From the NCBI RefSeq assembly GCF_005517195.1, contig NZ_CP040244.1:2932001-2996000 (forward strand): a stretch of 64,000 bases of DNA, given 5' to 3'. The notes beneath the pieces are model-generated. The model saw only the letters and a list, made by a program, of their open reading frames with translations, was not told where the DNA came from and did no database searches. Shown here piece after piece: positions 54,223-63,809 of the stretch (position 1 is its first letter; each line of letters starts with the position of its first letter). The position numbers and the translations under genes were made by a program. This DNA comes from Streptomyces vilmorinianum (GTDB lineage Bacteria > Actinomycetota > Actinomycetes > Streptomycetales > Streptomycetaceae).

Positions 54223-55248
54223 TCAGAGCACGCACTCCGCCTCGGCGTAGCGCTCGGCCGGGACCGTCTTCAGGGTCTCCACGGCCTCGGCCAGCGGGAC
54301 CATCGTGATCTCCGTGCCGCGCAGCGCGGTCAGCATGCCGAACTCTCCGCGGTGCGCCGCCTCCACCGCGTGCCAGCCGAAGCGGGTGGCGAGCACCCGG
54401 TCGTACGCGGTCGGCGTGCCGCCGCGCTGGACGTGACCGAGGATCACCGGGCGGGCCTCCTTGCCCAGGCGGCGCTCCAGCTCGACCGAGAGCTGGTTGG
54501 CGATCCCGGTGAAGCGCTCGTGGCCGTACTGGTCCTTGGCGCCGGACTGGAAGTCCATCGAGCCCTCGCGCGGCTTGGCACCCTCGGCGACCACCACGAT
54601 CGCGAACCGCTTACCGGCCTCGAAGCGCTCGCCGACCCGGGCGGTCAGCTCGTCGATGTCGAAGGGGCGCTCGGGCACGACGATGGCGTGCGCGCCCGCG
54701 GCCATGCCGGAATGCAGGGCGATCCAGCCGGTGTGGCGGCCCATGACCTCGACGATCAGCACGCGCTGGTGGGACTCGGCGGTGGTCTTCAGCCGGTCCA
54801 GGGCCTCGGTCGCCACGCCGACGGCGGTGTCGAAGCCGAAGGTGACGTCGGTGGAGGCGATGTCGTTGTCGATGGTCTTCGGCACGCCGACGATGGGCAG
54901 CCCGGCCTTCGAGAGCAGGTTGGCGGCCTTCAGCGTGCCCTCGCCGCCGATCGGGATGATCGCGTCGAGGCCGAGCTCGGCGACATGGCCCCTGGCGCGC
55001 TCGACGCCGTCGACCAGATGCGCGGGCTGGACCCGCGAGGAGCCGAGGATGGTGCCGCCCCGGGCGAGGATGCCGCCGACCGCGTCGAGGTCGAGCTTGC
55101 GGTAGTCGCACTCCAGGAGGCCCTTCCAGCCGTCGTGGAAGCCGATGACCTCGTCTCCGTGGTCGACGACGGCGCGGTGCACGACGGAACGGATGACGGC
55201 GTTCAGACCGGGGCAGTCGCCGCCGGAGGTGAGCACACCAATGCGCAT
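54223..55248 (-). CDS. pfkA: ATP-dependent 6-phosphofructokinase
   Basis: 341 residues. GVLTSGGDCPGLNAVIR, GGEGTLKAANLL with Gly104 (ATP-type rather than PPi-type), PKTIDNDIASTDVTFGFDTA carrying the catalytic Asp, VEVMGRHTGWIALHSGMA and GHVQRGGTPTAYDRVLA. Actinobacterial group III PFK. Single gene with a divergently clear upstream gap of about 190 bp. Confidence 0.96.
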   Translation of the reverse strand: MRIGVLTSGGDCPGLNAVIRSVVHRAVVDHGDEVIGFHDGWKGLLECDYRKLDLDAVGGILARGGTILGSSRVQPAHLVDGVERARGHVAELGLDAIIPIGGEGTLKAANLLSKAGLPIVGVPKTIDNDIASTDVTFGFDTAVGVATEALDRLKTTAESHQRVLIVEVMGRHTGWIALHSGMAAGAHAIVVPERPFDIDELTARVGERFEAGKRFAIVVVAEGAKPREGSMDFQSGAKDQYGHERFTGIANQLSVELERRLGKEARPVILGHVQRGGTPTAYDRVLATRFGWHAVEAAHRGEFGMLTALRGTEITMVPLAEAVETLKTVPAERYAEAECVL

Positions 55249-55437
55249 AGCCCGAATACCTTTGCAACGTGGGCCGACTCCCGGACCACGTCGTCCGGTT
55301 GGATCCCCGCCACCCTATCGGTGCCGGGTGGCGGGGCCGAACCGGATGTCCGCGGATTGGACACCGTATTGACTTACGAATCCAATGCGCACACGGCTGC
55401 TCAGACGTGCAGTCCGTTATATGGACTGCGCCCCGGT

Positions 55438-56166
55438 TCAGGCGGGCTGCGTCGCGGCGGCGATGCGCTCGGCGCGCAGCGCCTCGTACCACCGGTCGTC
55501 GGTCGGCGGCAGCGCGTTCACATCGAGGGCCAGCTTCAGGAGCAGGTCCGCGATCTGAGGGTTGCGGGCCATGACGGGGCCGTGCATGTACGTACCGAAG
55601 ACGGTGTCGTTGTACGCGCCTTCGGTGCCGTCACCCGTGCCGTTGCCCTTGCCCAGGACGGTGCGGGCGAACGGGCGGGCCGTCGGGCCGAGATGGGTGA
55701 TGCCCTGGTGGTTCTCGAACCCGGTGAGCTGGGGGAGACCGAGGCGCGGGTCGATGTCCGCGAGGACGTCGCCGACGCACCGCTCGCCCTCGCCGCGGGT
55801 GGAGATCACGTCGATCAGACCGAGGCCGGGCTCGCGCTCGCCGAGGTCGTTGATGAACTCGTGGCCCAGGATCTGGTAGCCGGCGCAGACCGAGAAGATG
55901 ATCGCGCCGTTGGACGCGGCACGCTCCAGGCCGCCGTCGCGGCGCAGCCGCTCGGCCGCGAGCCGCTGCGGCCGGTCCTCGCCGCCGCCGATCAGATAGA
56001 TGTCGCCGGAGGTCGGCACCGGCTGGTCGCTGCGGACGTCGACGCGCTGGACGTCCAGACCGCGCTGGCGGGCGCGGCGCTCGACGACGAGGGCGTTGCC
56101 CTGGTCGCCGTAGGTGCTGAGCAGGTCCGGGTAGACCCAGACCAGGCGCAGGCTGCTCTCACTCAT
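55438..56166 (-). CDS. gatD: Lipid II isoglutaminyl synthase, glutaminase subunit
   Basis: 242 residues. Class I amidotransferase: YLIGGGEDRPQRLAAERL, nucleophile Cys in IIFSVCAGYQILG, His in FGTYMHGPV. With MurT it amidates the alpha-carboxyl of D-Glu in lipid II. It follows murT with a 19-bp gap in one operon. Confidence 0.93.
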   Translation of the reverse strand: MSESSLRLVWVYPDLLSTYGDQGNALVVERRARQRGLDVQRVDVRSDQPVPTSGDIYLIGGGEDRPQRLAAERLRRDGGLERAASNGAIIFSVCAGYQILGHEFINDLGEREPGLGLIDVISTRGEGERCVGDVLADIDPRLGLPQLTGFENHQGITHLGPTARPFARTVLGKGNGTGDGTEGAYNDTVFGTYMHGPVMARNPQIADLLLKLALDVNALPPTDDRWYEALRAERIAAATQPA

Positions 56167-56185
56167 GCTGCAAGTCCTCTACGGG

Positions 56186-57433
56186 TCAGTTGCCGACGCG
56201 GCGGCGGACGTCCTGGAAGGCGGTGTAGTTGGCGATCAGCTCGATCTGTCCGGGCGGGGCCAGCTGGACCGCCTCGTCGATCGACTCGCACACGCGGAAG
56301 TCCACGCCCGCGACCTCCAGGCGGACCGCCAGGTCCAGCTTGCGGTCGCCGATCACCATGATCGGGTGGCCGGCGAGCCGCCCGTAGTCCACGTCCCACA
56401 GCCAGGAGGTGTCCGTGCCGTCGGCGCCGCGCGCGTTCACGGAGAGGATCACCGGGGCCGGCGGCTGGTCGATGAGGGAAAACGTTTCGAGCCAGCCCGC
56501 CGGGTTCTTCGCGAGCAGCAGCCGCAGCTCACGGCCCTGGAAGGTGACCACGTCGTAGCGGCCGGCCACGGCCTGCACCTGGTACATGCGCTCCAGGGCG
56601 ACCTGCGGCGGCACCCCGAAGACGGCGGCGACGGCGGCGGAGGTCGCGGCGTTGGCCTTGTTGGCGCGGCCGGGCAGCTGGAGGTGGATCGGCCACGCCG
56701 AACCGTGCGGGTCCAGGACGTGGTCGCCGTTGAGCGCCCAACTCGGCGCCGGGCGGCGGAAACCGCACTCGCCGCAGAACCAGTCGTCGCCGGGGCGCTG
56801 CATCACACCGCCGCAGGAGGGGCACGACCAGGCGTCGTCCTTCCACTCCTGGCCTGCGGCGACCCACACCACGTTGGGGGAGGAGGAGGCGGCCCACACG
56901 ATCAGCGGGTCGTCGGCGTTGGCGATGACCACGGCCTTCGTGCCGCTCAGACCCTCGCGCCACTTCTCGGCGAGCATCCGGGTCTCGGCGGCGCGGTCGA
57001 GCTGGTCGCGGGAGAGGTTGAGCAGCGCGATCGCCTTGGGGGTGGTGTCCCGGGCGACGCCGGCGAGGTACTTCTCGTCGACCTCGATGACGCCGTACTT
57101 CGCGTCCGAGCCGCCCGCGAGCGCCGAGGTGATGCCCGCGGGCATGTTGGCGCCCAGCGCGTTGGAGACGACCGGACCGCTGGCCCGGAGCGCCTCGGCG
57201 ATCAGCCGGGTCGTGGTGGTCTTGCCGTTGGTCGCGGACACCAGGATCACGTCCAGATGCTGCGCGAGCCGCCCCAGCAGGTCGGGGTCGAGCTTGAGCG
57301 CCACCCGGCCGCCGATGACCGAACCGCTGCCGCGTCCCGCCGCCCGCGACACCGCGGCGGCGGCCTTGCCCGCCGTCACGGCCAGCTTGGCGCGCGGCGA
57401 CAGCGGCTCTGGATTACCGGGGTGTCCTGACAT
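56186..57433 (-). CDS. murT: Lipid II isoglutaminyl synthase, ligase subunit
   Basis: 415 residues. Mur ligase core with ATP loop LVSATNGKTTTTRLIAEAL, NLSRDQLDR and LPGRANKANAATS, plus the MurT-specific zinc ribbon (CPSCGG, CGECG). The C-terminal DUF1727 domain contacts GatD. Divergent from def. Confidence 0.95.
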   Translation of the reverse strand: MSGHPGNPEPLSPRAKLAVTAGKAAAAVSRAAGRGSGSVIGGRVALKLDPDLLGRLAQHLDVILVSATNGKTTTTRLIAEALRASGPVVSNALGANMPAGITSALAGGSDAKYGVIEVDEKYLAGVARDTTPKAIALLNLSRDQLDRAAETRMLAEKWREGLSGTKAVVIANADDPLIVWAASSSPNVVWVAAGQEWKDDAWSCPSCGGVMQRPGDDWFCGECGFRRPAPSWALNGDHVLDPHGSAWPIHLQLPGRANKANAATSAAVAAVFGVPPQVALERMYQVQAVAGRYDVVTFQGRELRLLLAKNPAGWLETFSLIDQPPAPVILSVNARGADGTDTSWLWDVDYGRLAGHPIMVIGDRKLDLAVRLEVAGVDFRVCESIDEAVQLAPPGQIELIANYTAFQDVRRRVGN

Positions 57434-57559
57434 CGTTCTTGTTCCTCCTTGCGTCGGTCCGGGCTCAGCCTATCGAGATCCGGCCAGCGACCCGAACCGC
57501 GGCACCCCCGGGACCCTTGCCGAAACAGCGAGGTCACGGGGGACCGTACCCTTACGCCC

Positions 57560-58120
57560 ATGCGAAACCGGCCGATCCCCGGCAGTTCCGGCCACATCCG
57601 AGCGATGACTCTGCTCGGTGACCCGGTGCTGCACGCCCCCTGTGAACCCGTCAGCGACTTCGGCCCGGAGCTCGCCCGGCTGATCGAGGACATGTTCGCG
57701 ACGATGTACGCGGCGAACGGCGTCGGCCTCGCGGCGAACCAGGTGGGCGTGGGCCTGCGGGTCTTCGTGTACGACTGCCCGGACGACGAGGACGTGCGCC
57801 ACCTCGGGCATCTGGTCAATCCGCGCCTGGTGGAGGCGGACGGCGACGTGATCCGCGGCCCGGAGGGCTGCCTGTCCCTGCCGGGCCTTGAGGCGCCGAC
57901 GCCCCGCTTCGACCGCGCGGTCGTCGAGGGCGTCCGCCTGGACGGCACCCCGGCCCGCGTCGAGGGCACGGGCTTCTTCGCCCGCTGCCTCCAGCACGAG
58001 TGCGACCACCTGGAGGGCGGCGTCTACGCGGACCACGTGACGGGGTGGCGCAAGTCACGCCTGATACGGGCGATCAGGAAGGAGCCGTGGGGCGCTGGGG
58101 CGCACGCGGTGCGCGGCTGA
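57560..58120 (+). CDS. def: Peptide deformylase
   Basis: 186 residues. Motifs 1-3 are intact: GVGLAANQVGV, EGCLSLPG and the metal-binding QHECDHLEG. It removes formyl groups from nascent proteins. ATG 57560. Streptomyces have several def genes; this one lacks an adjacent fmt, so it is one of the stand-alone copies. Confidence 0.95.
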   Translation: MRNRPIPGSSGHIRAMTLLGDPVLHAPCEPVSDFGPELARLIEDMFATMYAANGVGLAANQVGVGLRVFVYDCPDDEDVRHLGHLVNPRLVEADGDVIRGPEGCLSLPGLEAPTPRFDRAVVEGVRLDGTPARVEGTGFFARCLQHECDHLEGGVYADHVTGWRKSRLIRAIRKEPWGAGAHAVRG

Positions 58121-58144
58121 CCCTGTTCTCCCCCCGGGGGGCCC

Positions 58145-58792
58145 TCAGAATCCGGGCCCGCCTTGGCGGTCGCCCGCCTCCGCGAGCCGCCCCCACAGCA
58201 GGTCCGCCAGCGCCCGCACCAACTCCGCCCGCGAGCACGGCCGTTCGCCGAGCCACCAGTCGCCCGCCGCGTGCATCATGCCCACGATGCCGTGGCCCCA
58301 GATGCGGGCCTGTGCCTCGCCCCCGGGCCCGAGGTCGATGCGCTCGGCGATGACCTGACCCAGTTCCTCGCCCATCCGCCGCAGCACCGGCGCCGAGTGG
58401 CGGCCCACGTCGAAGCCCTGCTCGGCCTGGTGCGTCTCCTCCGCCGGGTGCATCAGGAAGCGGTAGACCTGCGGCATCGCCTCGATCGAGGCGAGATACG
58501 TGTCGAGCGTGGACTCCACCCGCCGGCGCCGGTCGGCCGGCGCGTCCAGCGCCGCCCGCAGCGCGGCGAGCAGCGCGTCGGTGTGCCGGGTGGCGAGGGC
58601 CCGGTAGAGCCCGCCCTTGTCGCCGAAGTGCCGGTAGAGGATCGGCTTGGTGATCCCGGCCTCGGCCGCGATCGCGTTCATCGAGGCCTTGGGGCCGTCC
58701 CGGAGCACCACCCGGTCCGCCGCCTCCAGCAGTTCGCGGCGCCGCTGATCGGCCGGCTTCTGCTGGTCGGTGGTCCGGTGTGTGGTCTCCAT
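58145..58792 (-). CDS. TetR-family regulator of the adjacent acyl-CoA dehydrogenase
   Basis: 215 residues. HTH: VLRDGPKASMNAIAAEAGIT followed by KPILYRHFGDKGGLYRAL; the C-terminal domain resembles fatty-acid-responsive TetR proteins. ATG 58792 has GGGGAGA upstream. It is divergent from an acyl-CoA dehydrogenase, with an 18-bp palindrome near that gene's start, so repression relieved by acyl-CoA is likely. Convergent with def. Confidence 0.9.
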   Translation of the reverse strand: METTHRTTDQQKPADQRRRELLEAADRVVLRDGPKASMNAIAAEAGITKPILYRHFGDKGGLYRALATRHTDALLAALRAALDAPADRRRRVESTLDTYLASIEAMPQVYRFLMHPAEETHQAEQGFDVGRHSAPVLRRMGEELGQVIAERIDLGPGGEAQARIWGHGIVGMMHAAGDWWLGERPCSRAELVRALADLLWGRLAEAGDRQGGPGF

Positions 58793-58889
58793 AGCGTGTC
58801 TCCCCGCCCGTGCGAATTCCGTGAGGCTGTCGCAACGTAACACCCGACCGGCCCGCGGTGCCCGCACGGCCGAACCGCTCCGCCGCAGG

Positions 58890-58927
58890 TTGACACGCTC
58901 TACTGGCGAGTAACAGACTACTGTTAC
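58890..58927 (+). promoter_or_regulatory. Promoter -35 and TetR-type operator of the acyl-CoA dehydrogenase gene
   Basis: TTGACA (58890-58895) is followed by the perfect palindrome GTAACAG-ACTA-CTGTTAC (58910-58927), which covers the expected -10 and start site. A further GTAAC lies at 58933-58937. The likely ligand is the divergent TetR protein. Confidence 0.65.
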
Positions 58928-58955
58928 CGCAAGTAACGCACTGCTGGGAGGGAAC

Positions 58956-60182
58956 ATGGCCGAGTTCACGCTCGAACTCAACGACGACCAGAAGCAGGTC
59001 CGTGACTGGCTGCACGGATTCGCCGAGGACGTGATGCGGCCCGCCGCCGCCGAGTGGGACGAGCGTGAGGAGACTCCCTGGCCGATCATCCAGGAAGCCG
59101 CCAAGATCGGCATCTACTCTCTCGACTTCTACGCCCAGCAGTTCTTCGACCCGACCGGCCTCGGCATCCCGATGGCGATGGAGGAGCTCTTCTGGGGCGA
59201 CGCGGGCATCGCGCTGTCCATCGTCGGCACCGGCCTCGCCGCCGTCGGCGTCCTCGCCAACGGCACCGAGGAGCAGATCGGCACCTGGATCCCGCAGATG
59301 TACGGCGACGTCGACGACGTCAAGGTCGCCGCCTTCTGCTCCTCCGAGCCCGACGCCGGCTCCGACGTCGCCTCGATGCGCACCCGGGCCGTCTACGACG
59401 AGGCCAAGGACGAGTGGGTCCTCAACGGCACCAAGACCTGGGCGACCAACGGCGGCATCGCCAACGTCCATGTCGTCGTCGCCGTCGTCGACGCCGAGCT
59501 GGGCTCCAAGGGCCACGCCTCCTTCATCGTGCCCCCGAACACCCCCGGCCTCTCCCAGGGCCAGAAGTTCCAGAAGCACGGCATCCGCGCCTCGCACACC
59601 GCCGAGGTCGTCCTGGAGAACGTCCGCGTCCCCGGCCAGTGCCTCCTCGGCGGCAAGGAGAAGCTCGACGAGCGCCTGGCCCGGGCCCGGGAACGCGCCA
59701 AGAGCGGCGGGGAGCGCGTGAAGAACGCCGCGATGGCCACCTTCGAGGCCTCCCGCCCCGCCGTCGGCGCCATGGCGGTCGGCACCGCCCGCGCCGCGTA
59801 CGAGGTCGCCCTCGACTACGCCAAGACCCGTGAGCAGTTCGGCCGCCCGATCATCGACAACCAGGGCATCGCGTTCCAGCTCGCCGACATGCGCACCCAG
59901 ATCGACGCCGCCCGGCTCCTCGTCTGGCGCGCCTCCTGGATGGCGACCACCGGCAAGCCGTTCACCTCGGCCGAGGGCTCGATGTCCAAGCTGTACGCGA
60001 GCGAGGTCGCCAAGAAGGTCACCGGCCAGGCCATCCAGATCCTCGGCGGCAACGGCTTCACCCGGGAGTACCCGGTGGAGCGCATGCACCGCGACGCCGC
60101 GATCTACACGATCTTCGAGGGCACCAGCGAGATCCAGCGCCTGGTGATCGCCCGGACCCTCTCGGGCATGCCGATCCGCTGA
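58956..60182 (+). CDS. Acyl-CoA dehydrogenase
   Basis: 408 residues. FAD-binding FCSSEPDAGSDVASMRTRAV, GTKTWATNGGIANVHVVVA, and the catalytic Glu in TIFEGTSEIQRLVIAR. It carries out the first step of beta-oxidation of a medium- or long-chain acyl-CoA. GGGAGGGA precedes the ATG. Controlled by the divergent TetR gene. A terminator follows. Confidence 0.94.
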   Translation: MAEFTLELNDDQKQVRDWLHGFAEDVMRPAAAEWDEREETPWPIIQEAAKIGIYSLDFYAQQFFDPTGLGIPMAMEELFWGDAGIALSIVGTGLAAVGVLANGTEEQIGTWIPQMYGDVDDVKVAAFCSSEPDAGSDVASMRTRAVYDEAKDEWVLNGTKTWATNGGIANVHVVVAVVDAELGSKGHASFIVPPNTPGLSQGQKFQKHGIRASHTAEVVLENVRVPGQCLLGGKEKLDERLARARERAKSGGERVKNAAMATFEASRPAVGAMAVGTARAAYEVALDYAKTREQFGRPIIDNQGIAFQLADMRTQIDAARLLVWRASWMATTGKPFTSAEGSMSKLYASEVAKKVTGQAIQILGGNGFTREYPVERMHRDAAIYTIFEGTSEIQRLVIARTLSGMPIR

Positions 60183-60190
60183 GGCCCGGC

Positions 60191-60220
60191 CTTCCTGGTC
60201 CCTGTGGGGGGACCAGGAAG
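60191..60220. terminator. Bidirectional terminator hairpin
   Basis: CTTCCTGGTCCC (60191-60202) and GGGACCAGGAAG (60209-60220), perfect 12-bp arms, 6-nt loop, between convergent genes. Confidence 0.85.
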
Positions 60221-60221
60221 G

Positions 60222-60689
60222 TCACACCACGCAGAACTCGTTGCCCTCCGGGTCCTGGAGCACCACCGCGTAGTAGTCCATGCCGTGCGGCTCGTCCATC
60301 GTGTACAGGATCGAGGCGCCGAGGGCGGTCAGCCGGGCCACCTCGCCGTCGACGCGCTCGCGCCGCATCGCCAGCGGCACCTCCCTGCCGCCGCCCACCT
60401 TCAGATCCAGGTGCAGCCGGTTCTTGACCGTCTTCGGCTCCGGAACCTGCTGGAACCAGACCCGTGGACCGATGCCCTTGGGGTCCACGATCGACTCGGG
60501 CAGGTCCCCGCCCCCCTCCTCCAGCTCCTCCTCGGGCACCCCGATCGACGCCCAGTAGGCCCGCCAGGTCTCGTGCCCCTCCGGCGGCGGCTGAGGCACA
60601 TAGCGCAGGGCCGCGGCCCAGAACGGCACGAGCTTCTGCGGCTCGGCGCAGTCGATGGTCAGCTGCAGGGTCATCTCGATCGGTTCCAT
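60222..60689 (-). CDS. VOC-superfamily (glyoxalase-like) protein
   Basis: 155 residues: MTLQLTIDCAEPQKLVPFWA, NRLHLDLKVGGGREVPLAMR, YAVVLQDPEGNEFCVV. It is the same family as the protein at 21372 but only distantly alike, with a longer insert. The substrate is unknown. ATG 60689. Confidence 0.85.
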   Translation of the reverse strand: MEPIEMTLQLTIDCAEPQKLVPFWAAALRYVPQPPPEGHETWRAYWASIGVPEEELEEGGGDLPESIVDPKGIGPRVWFQQVPEPKTVKNRLHLDLKVGGGREVPLAMRRERVDGEVARLTALGASILYTMDEPHGMDYYAVVLQDPEGNEFCVV

Positions 60690-60830
60690 GGCAGCGAGCG
60701 TCTCAGACGCCACTGACAGTCGGCCCGACAGGCCGGATCCGGGCGGGTGCTCGTGCCCCACGGCTACCGGTGGGTCACCTGGTGGGAGAGAATCGGCAGG
60801 GCCGGTGACGATCAAGGGGGCAACGCACAC

Positions 60831-62198
60831 ATGGCAACCAGCAACGCGATTCCGGGCCCGGCGGGGCTACCGCTGCTCGGCTCGATGTTCGACCTCAGGA
60901 ACGACTCGCTCGGCACCTTCCTGAACGCCCAGCGCGCACACGGCGACGTCGTCCGGATCACCGCCGGACCGCCCGGAGTGCGCGCCGTCGTCTACGGAGT
61001 CTTCTCCGCCGAGGGAGCCCAGCAGATCCTCGCCACGGAGTCCGCCAACTTCCGCAAGGACAACGCCTTCTACCAGGAGGTCCGCGAGTCCTTCGGCAAC
61101 GGACTGCTGACCAGCCAGGACGAGGACTACCTCCGCCAGCGCCGGCTCGTCCAGCCGCTCTTCACACGCCGCCGCGTCGACAGCTACGCCGAGGCCGTCG
61201 CCGCCGAGGTGGCCCTCGTCACGGCGGCCTGGCGGACCGCCGAGGACTCCACAGTCGACGTCCTCGACGAGATGACCGGACTCGCCTTGCGCGCCGTCGC
61301 CCGCATCCTCTTCGGCACGGACGTCGAGGAAGCCGCCGACATCGTGGAGCGCGCCTTCCCGGTGATGGGCGACTACGTCCTGCGCCGCGGCTTCTCGCCC
61401 CTCAACATCCCCCGCGACTGGCCCACCCCCGGCAACCGCCGCGCGGCCGCCGCCCACGAGGAGCTGTACGCCGTCTGCGACCGGATCATCGCCGAGCGCC
61501 GGGCGGCCGGCGCGGCCGAGGGCGGGGCTCAGGACCTGCTGTCCCTCCTGGCCGAGGCCGAGAGCGCCGAGGACGGCAGCTTCGACGCCTCCGAACTGCG
61601 TGAGCAGGTCCTCGTCTTCCTGCTCGCCGGACACGAGACGACCGCCACCTCCCTCGGCTTCGCCCTCCACCTGCTCGCCCTCCACCCGGAGCAGCAGAAG
61701 CGGGCTCACGAGGAGGTCGACCGCGTCCTGGCCGGCCGCACCCCCGGCGCCGCCGACCTCGACGCGCTGCCCTACCTCACCCAGGTGCTCAAGGAGGCCA
61801 TGCGGCTCTTCCCGGCCGCAGCGGTCATCGGCCGCCGGGCGGTCGCCGCCACCGAGATCGGCGGTCACACCATCCCCGCCGGTGCCGACGTGATCGTCGC
61901 CCCCTGGGTCACCCACCGGCACCCCGCCTACTGGGAGGACCCGGAGCGCTTCGACCCGGAGCGCTTCACGCCCGAGGCCGAGGCGAACCGCCCGCGCTAC
62001 GCCTGGTTCCCCTTCGGAGGCGGCCCGCGCGCCTGTATCGGCCAGCACTTCTCGATGCTGGAGTCGGTGATCGCGCTCGCGATGCTCCTCCAGGAGTACG
62101 AGCTCGACGCGATCGACACGGAAGTGCCGGTCAACGCCGGGATCACCCTCCAGGCAGCGGGTTGGGCGCGCTGCCGGGTCCGGCCCCGTACCGCCTAG
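60831..62198 (+). CDS. Cytochrome P450
   Basis: 455 residues. I-helix VFLLAGHETTATSLGFAL, ExxR in LKEAMRLFPAAA, and heme-binding FPFGGGPRACIGQHF (axial Cys). The proline-rich N-terminus (NAIPGPAGLPLLGS) and overall type resemble CYP102/fatty-acid-like or CYP125-like single-domain enzymes more than biosynthetic CYP105. No ferredoxin is adjacent, and no membrane anchor is seen. ATG 60831. Confidence 0.93.
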   Translation: MATSNAIPGPAGLPLLGSMFDLRNDSLGTFLNAQRAHGDVVRITAGPPGVRAVVYGVFSAEGAQQILATESANFRKDNAFYQEVRESFGNGLLTSQDEDYLRQRRLVQPLFTRRRVDSYAEAVAAEVALVTAAWRTAEDSTVDVLDEMTGLALRAVARILFGTDVEEAADIVERAFPVMGDYVLRRGFSPLNIPRDWPTPGNRRAAAAHEELYAVCDRIIAERRAAGAAEGGAQDLLSLLAEAESAEDGSFDASELREQVLVFLLAGHETTATSLGFALHLLALHPEQQKRAHEEVDRVLAGRTPGAADLDALPYLTQVLKEAMRLFPAAAVIGRRAVAATEIGGHTIPAGADVIVAPWVTHRHPAYWEDPERFDPERFTPEAEANRPRYAWFPFGGGPRACIGQHFSMLESVIALAMLLQEYELDAIDTEVPVNAGITLQAAGWARCRVRPRTA

Positions 62199-62208
62199 CG
62201 ACACCGCG

Positions 62209-62242
62209 CGGGCCGGCCCGACCGTGAGGCCGGACCGGCCCG
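62209..62242. terminator. Terminator hairpin after the P450 gene
   Basis: CGGGCCGG (62209-62216) pairs with CCGGCCCG (62235-62242), and the stem continues inward with two mismatches to a GTGA loop. Located between convergent genes. Confidence 0.7.
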
Positions 62243-62248
62243 TTCGTG

Positions 62249-63037
62249 TCAGTGACGCGTCGAGACGACGACCGTCGCGTACAGCTCGTCCGAGGTGAGC
62301 ACCCGCGGTGTCAGGCCGCGTCCGGAGACCGCCTCGACGGCCCGGGCGGCCTGCCGCTCGGACGTCTCGACCAGCAGATGCCCGCCCGGGGCCAGCCAGT
62401 CGGCGGCCTCGGCCGCGACCCGGCGCAGGACGTCGAGCCCGTCCGAGCCGCCGTCCAGCGCGACGAGCGGCTCGTGCTCGCGCGCCTCGGGCGGCAGCAG
62501 CGCGACGGCCTCCGTCGGCACGTACGGCACGTTGGCGACCAGGACCTCGACGCGGCCGCGCAGCCCGCTCGGCAGCGGGGCGAAGAGGTCACCCTCGAAG
62601 ACCCGCCCGCCGCGCGGCTCGATGTTGCGCCGCGCGCAGCGCACGGCCGCCGGCTCGATGTCCGAGGCGTACACCTCGGCGTCCTCGACGGCCGAGAGCA
62701 GCACCGCCCCGGCCGCGCCCGAGCCGCAGCACAGATCGACGCACACGGCGCCGGGACCGGCCAGGCCCACGGCCTGGCCCACGAGGAACTCCGTACGCCG
62801 CCGGGGCACGAAGACCCCCGGGTCGACGGCGATCCGCAGACCGGCGAACGCCGCCCACCCGACGACATGCTCGATGGGCAGACCGGCGGCGCGCCGCTCG
62901 ACCATCGTGTCGAGCTCGTCGTCGCTGTGGGCCGCGGAGAAGAGGAGTTCCGCCTCGTCCTCGGCGAACACGCAGCCCGCGGCGCGGAGTCGGGAGACGG
63001 TGGTGGAACGGAGGGAGAAAGAGGGGTCGAGCGACAT
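62249..63037 (-). CDS. PrmC-related N5-glutamine methyltransferase
   Basis: 262 residues. SAM-binding VCVDLCCGSGAAGAVLLSAV and the active-site motif NVPY (VANVPYVPTEAVALLPPEA), where PrmC has NPPY; this is the TIGR03704-type actinobacterial paralogue. Likely methylates a Gln side chain in an unknown protein. ATG 63037, GGAAGG upstream. Confidence 0.86.
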   Translation of the reverse strand: MSLDPSFSLRSTTVSRLRAAGCVFAEDEAELLFSAAHSDDELDTMVERRAAGLPIEHVVGWAAFAGLRIAVDPGVFVPRRRTEFLVGQAVGLAGPGAVCVDLCCGSGAAGAVLLSAVEDAEVYASDIEPAAVRCARRNIEPRGGRVFEGDLFAPLPSGLRGRVEVLVANVPYVPTEAVALLPPEAREHEPLVALDGGSDGLDVLRRVAAEAADWLAPGGHLLVETSERQAARAVEAVSGRGLTPRVLTSDELYATVVVSTRH

Positions 63038-63244
63038 GGAAACCTTCCGGGAAGCCGAGGGCGCTCCCGTGGTCACCTGTGTCCGGCCGACCACACGGTC
63101 GTCGCGAGGGAGCACCCTGCCTGCATGGCGTTGATGGGTCCCACCTCCTCGGTCGTCCGCTGTCGGAGCCACGCACATTACATGATCGGCACCGTGTGGA
63201 TCACCCGACCGCGCTCATTCCGCTCGGCCCGCTCGGCCCGCTCG

Positions 63245-63730
63245 TCAGACGGCGAGCTGCGCCTCGATGGCCGCGACGACCTCGGGGGCGTCGGGCTCGG
63301 TGCGCGGACGGAAGCGGGTGACCTGCCCGTCGCGGCCGATCAGGAACTTCTCGAAGTTCCACTGGACGTCCCCGGACTCGCCCTCGGCGTCCGCGACCTT
63401 GGTCAGCTCCGCGTAGAGCGGGTGACGGGCCTCGCCGTTCACATCCGTCTTCTCCAGGAGGGGGAACGTCACGCCGTACGACGTCGAGCAGAAGGTCTGG
63501 ATCTCCTCCGCGGTGCCCGGCTCCTGGCCCAGGAACTGGTTGCAGGGCACACCGAGCACCGTGAAGCCCTTCTCCCCGTACTCCTTCTGCAGCCGCTCGA
63601 GACCGGCGTACTGCGGCGTCAGGCCGCACTTGGAGGCGACGTTGACGACCAGGACGGCCTGGTCACGGTAGTCGGCCAGCGATATCGGGTCGCCGGTCAG
63701 GGTGCGCAGCGGAATGTCGTACAGGCTCAT
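63245..63730 (-). CDS. Glutathione peroxidase-family peroxiredoxin-like protein
   Basis: 161 residues. NVASKCGLTPQY (peroxidatic Cys rather than Sec), VPCNQFLGQEPG and WNFEKFLIGRDG give the Cys-Gln-Trp-Asn set. In actinomycetes, which lack glutathione, such enzymes usually take electrons from thioredoxin. ATG 63730. Confidence 0.93.
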   Translation of the reverse strand: MSLYDIPLRTLTGDPISLADYRDQAVLVVNVASKCGLTPQYAGLERLQKEYGEKGFTVLGVPCNQFLGQEPGTAEEIQTFCSTSYGVTFPLLEKTDVNGEARHPLYAELTKVADAEGESGDVQWNFEKFLIGRDGQVTRFRPRTEPDAPEVVAAIEAQLAV

Positions 63731-63809
63731 GGACAGGCTCCTCGTCGAACGTCGAAACAGGATGCGATCCCAACACGAGTGAGGAACCACTGGCAATCCC
63801 GGTGGATTC

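Noticed and set aside
58130..58141. CCCCCCGGGGGG as a terminator between def and the TetR gene
   Set aside because: Perfectly self-complementary but with no loop; not a stable RNA hairpin.
60831..62198. P450 as part of an antibiotic gene cluster
   Set aside because: No polyketide, peptide or terpene synthase, ferredoxin or resistance gene is nearby; neighbours are housekeeping genes.
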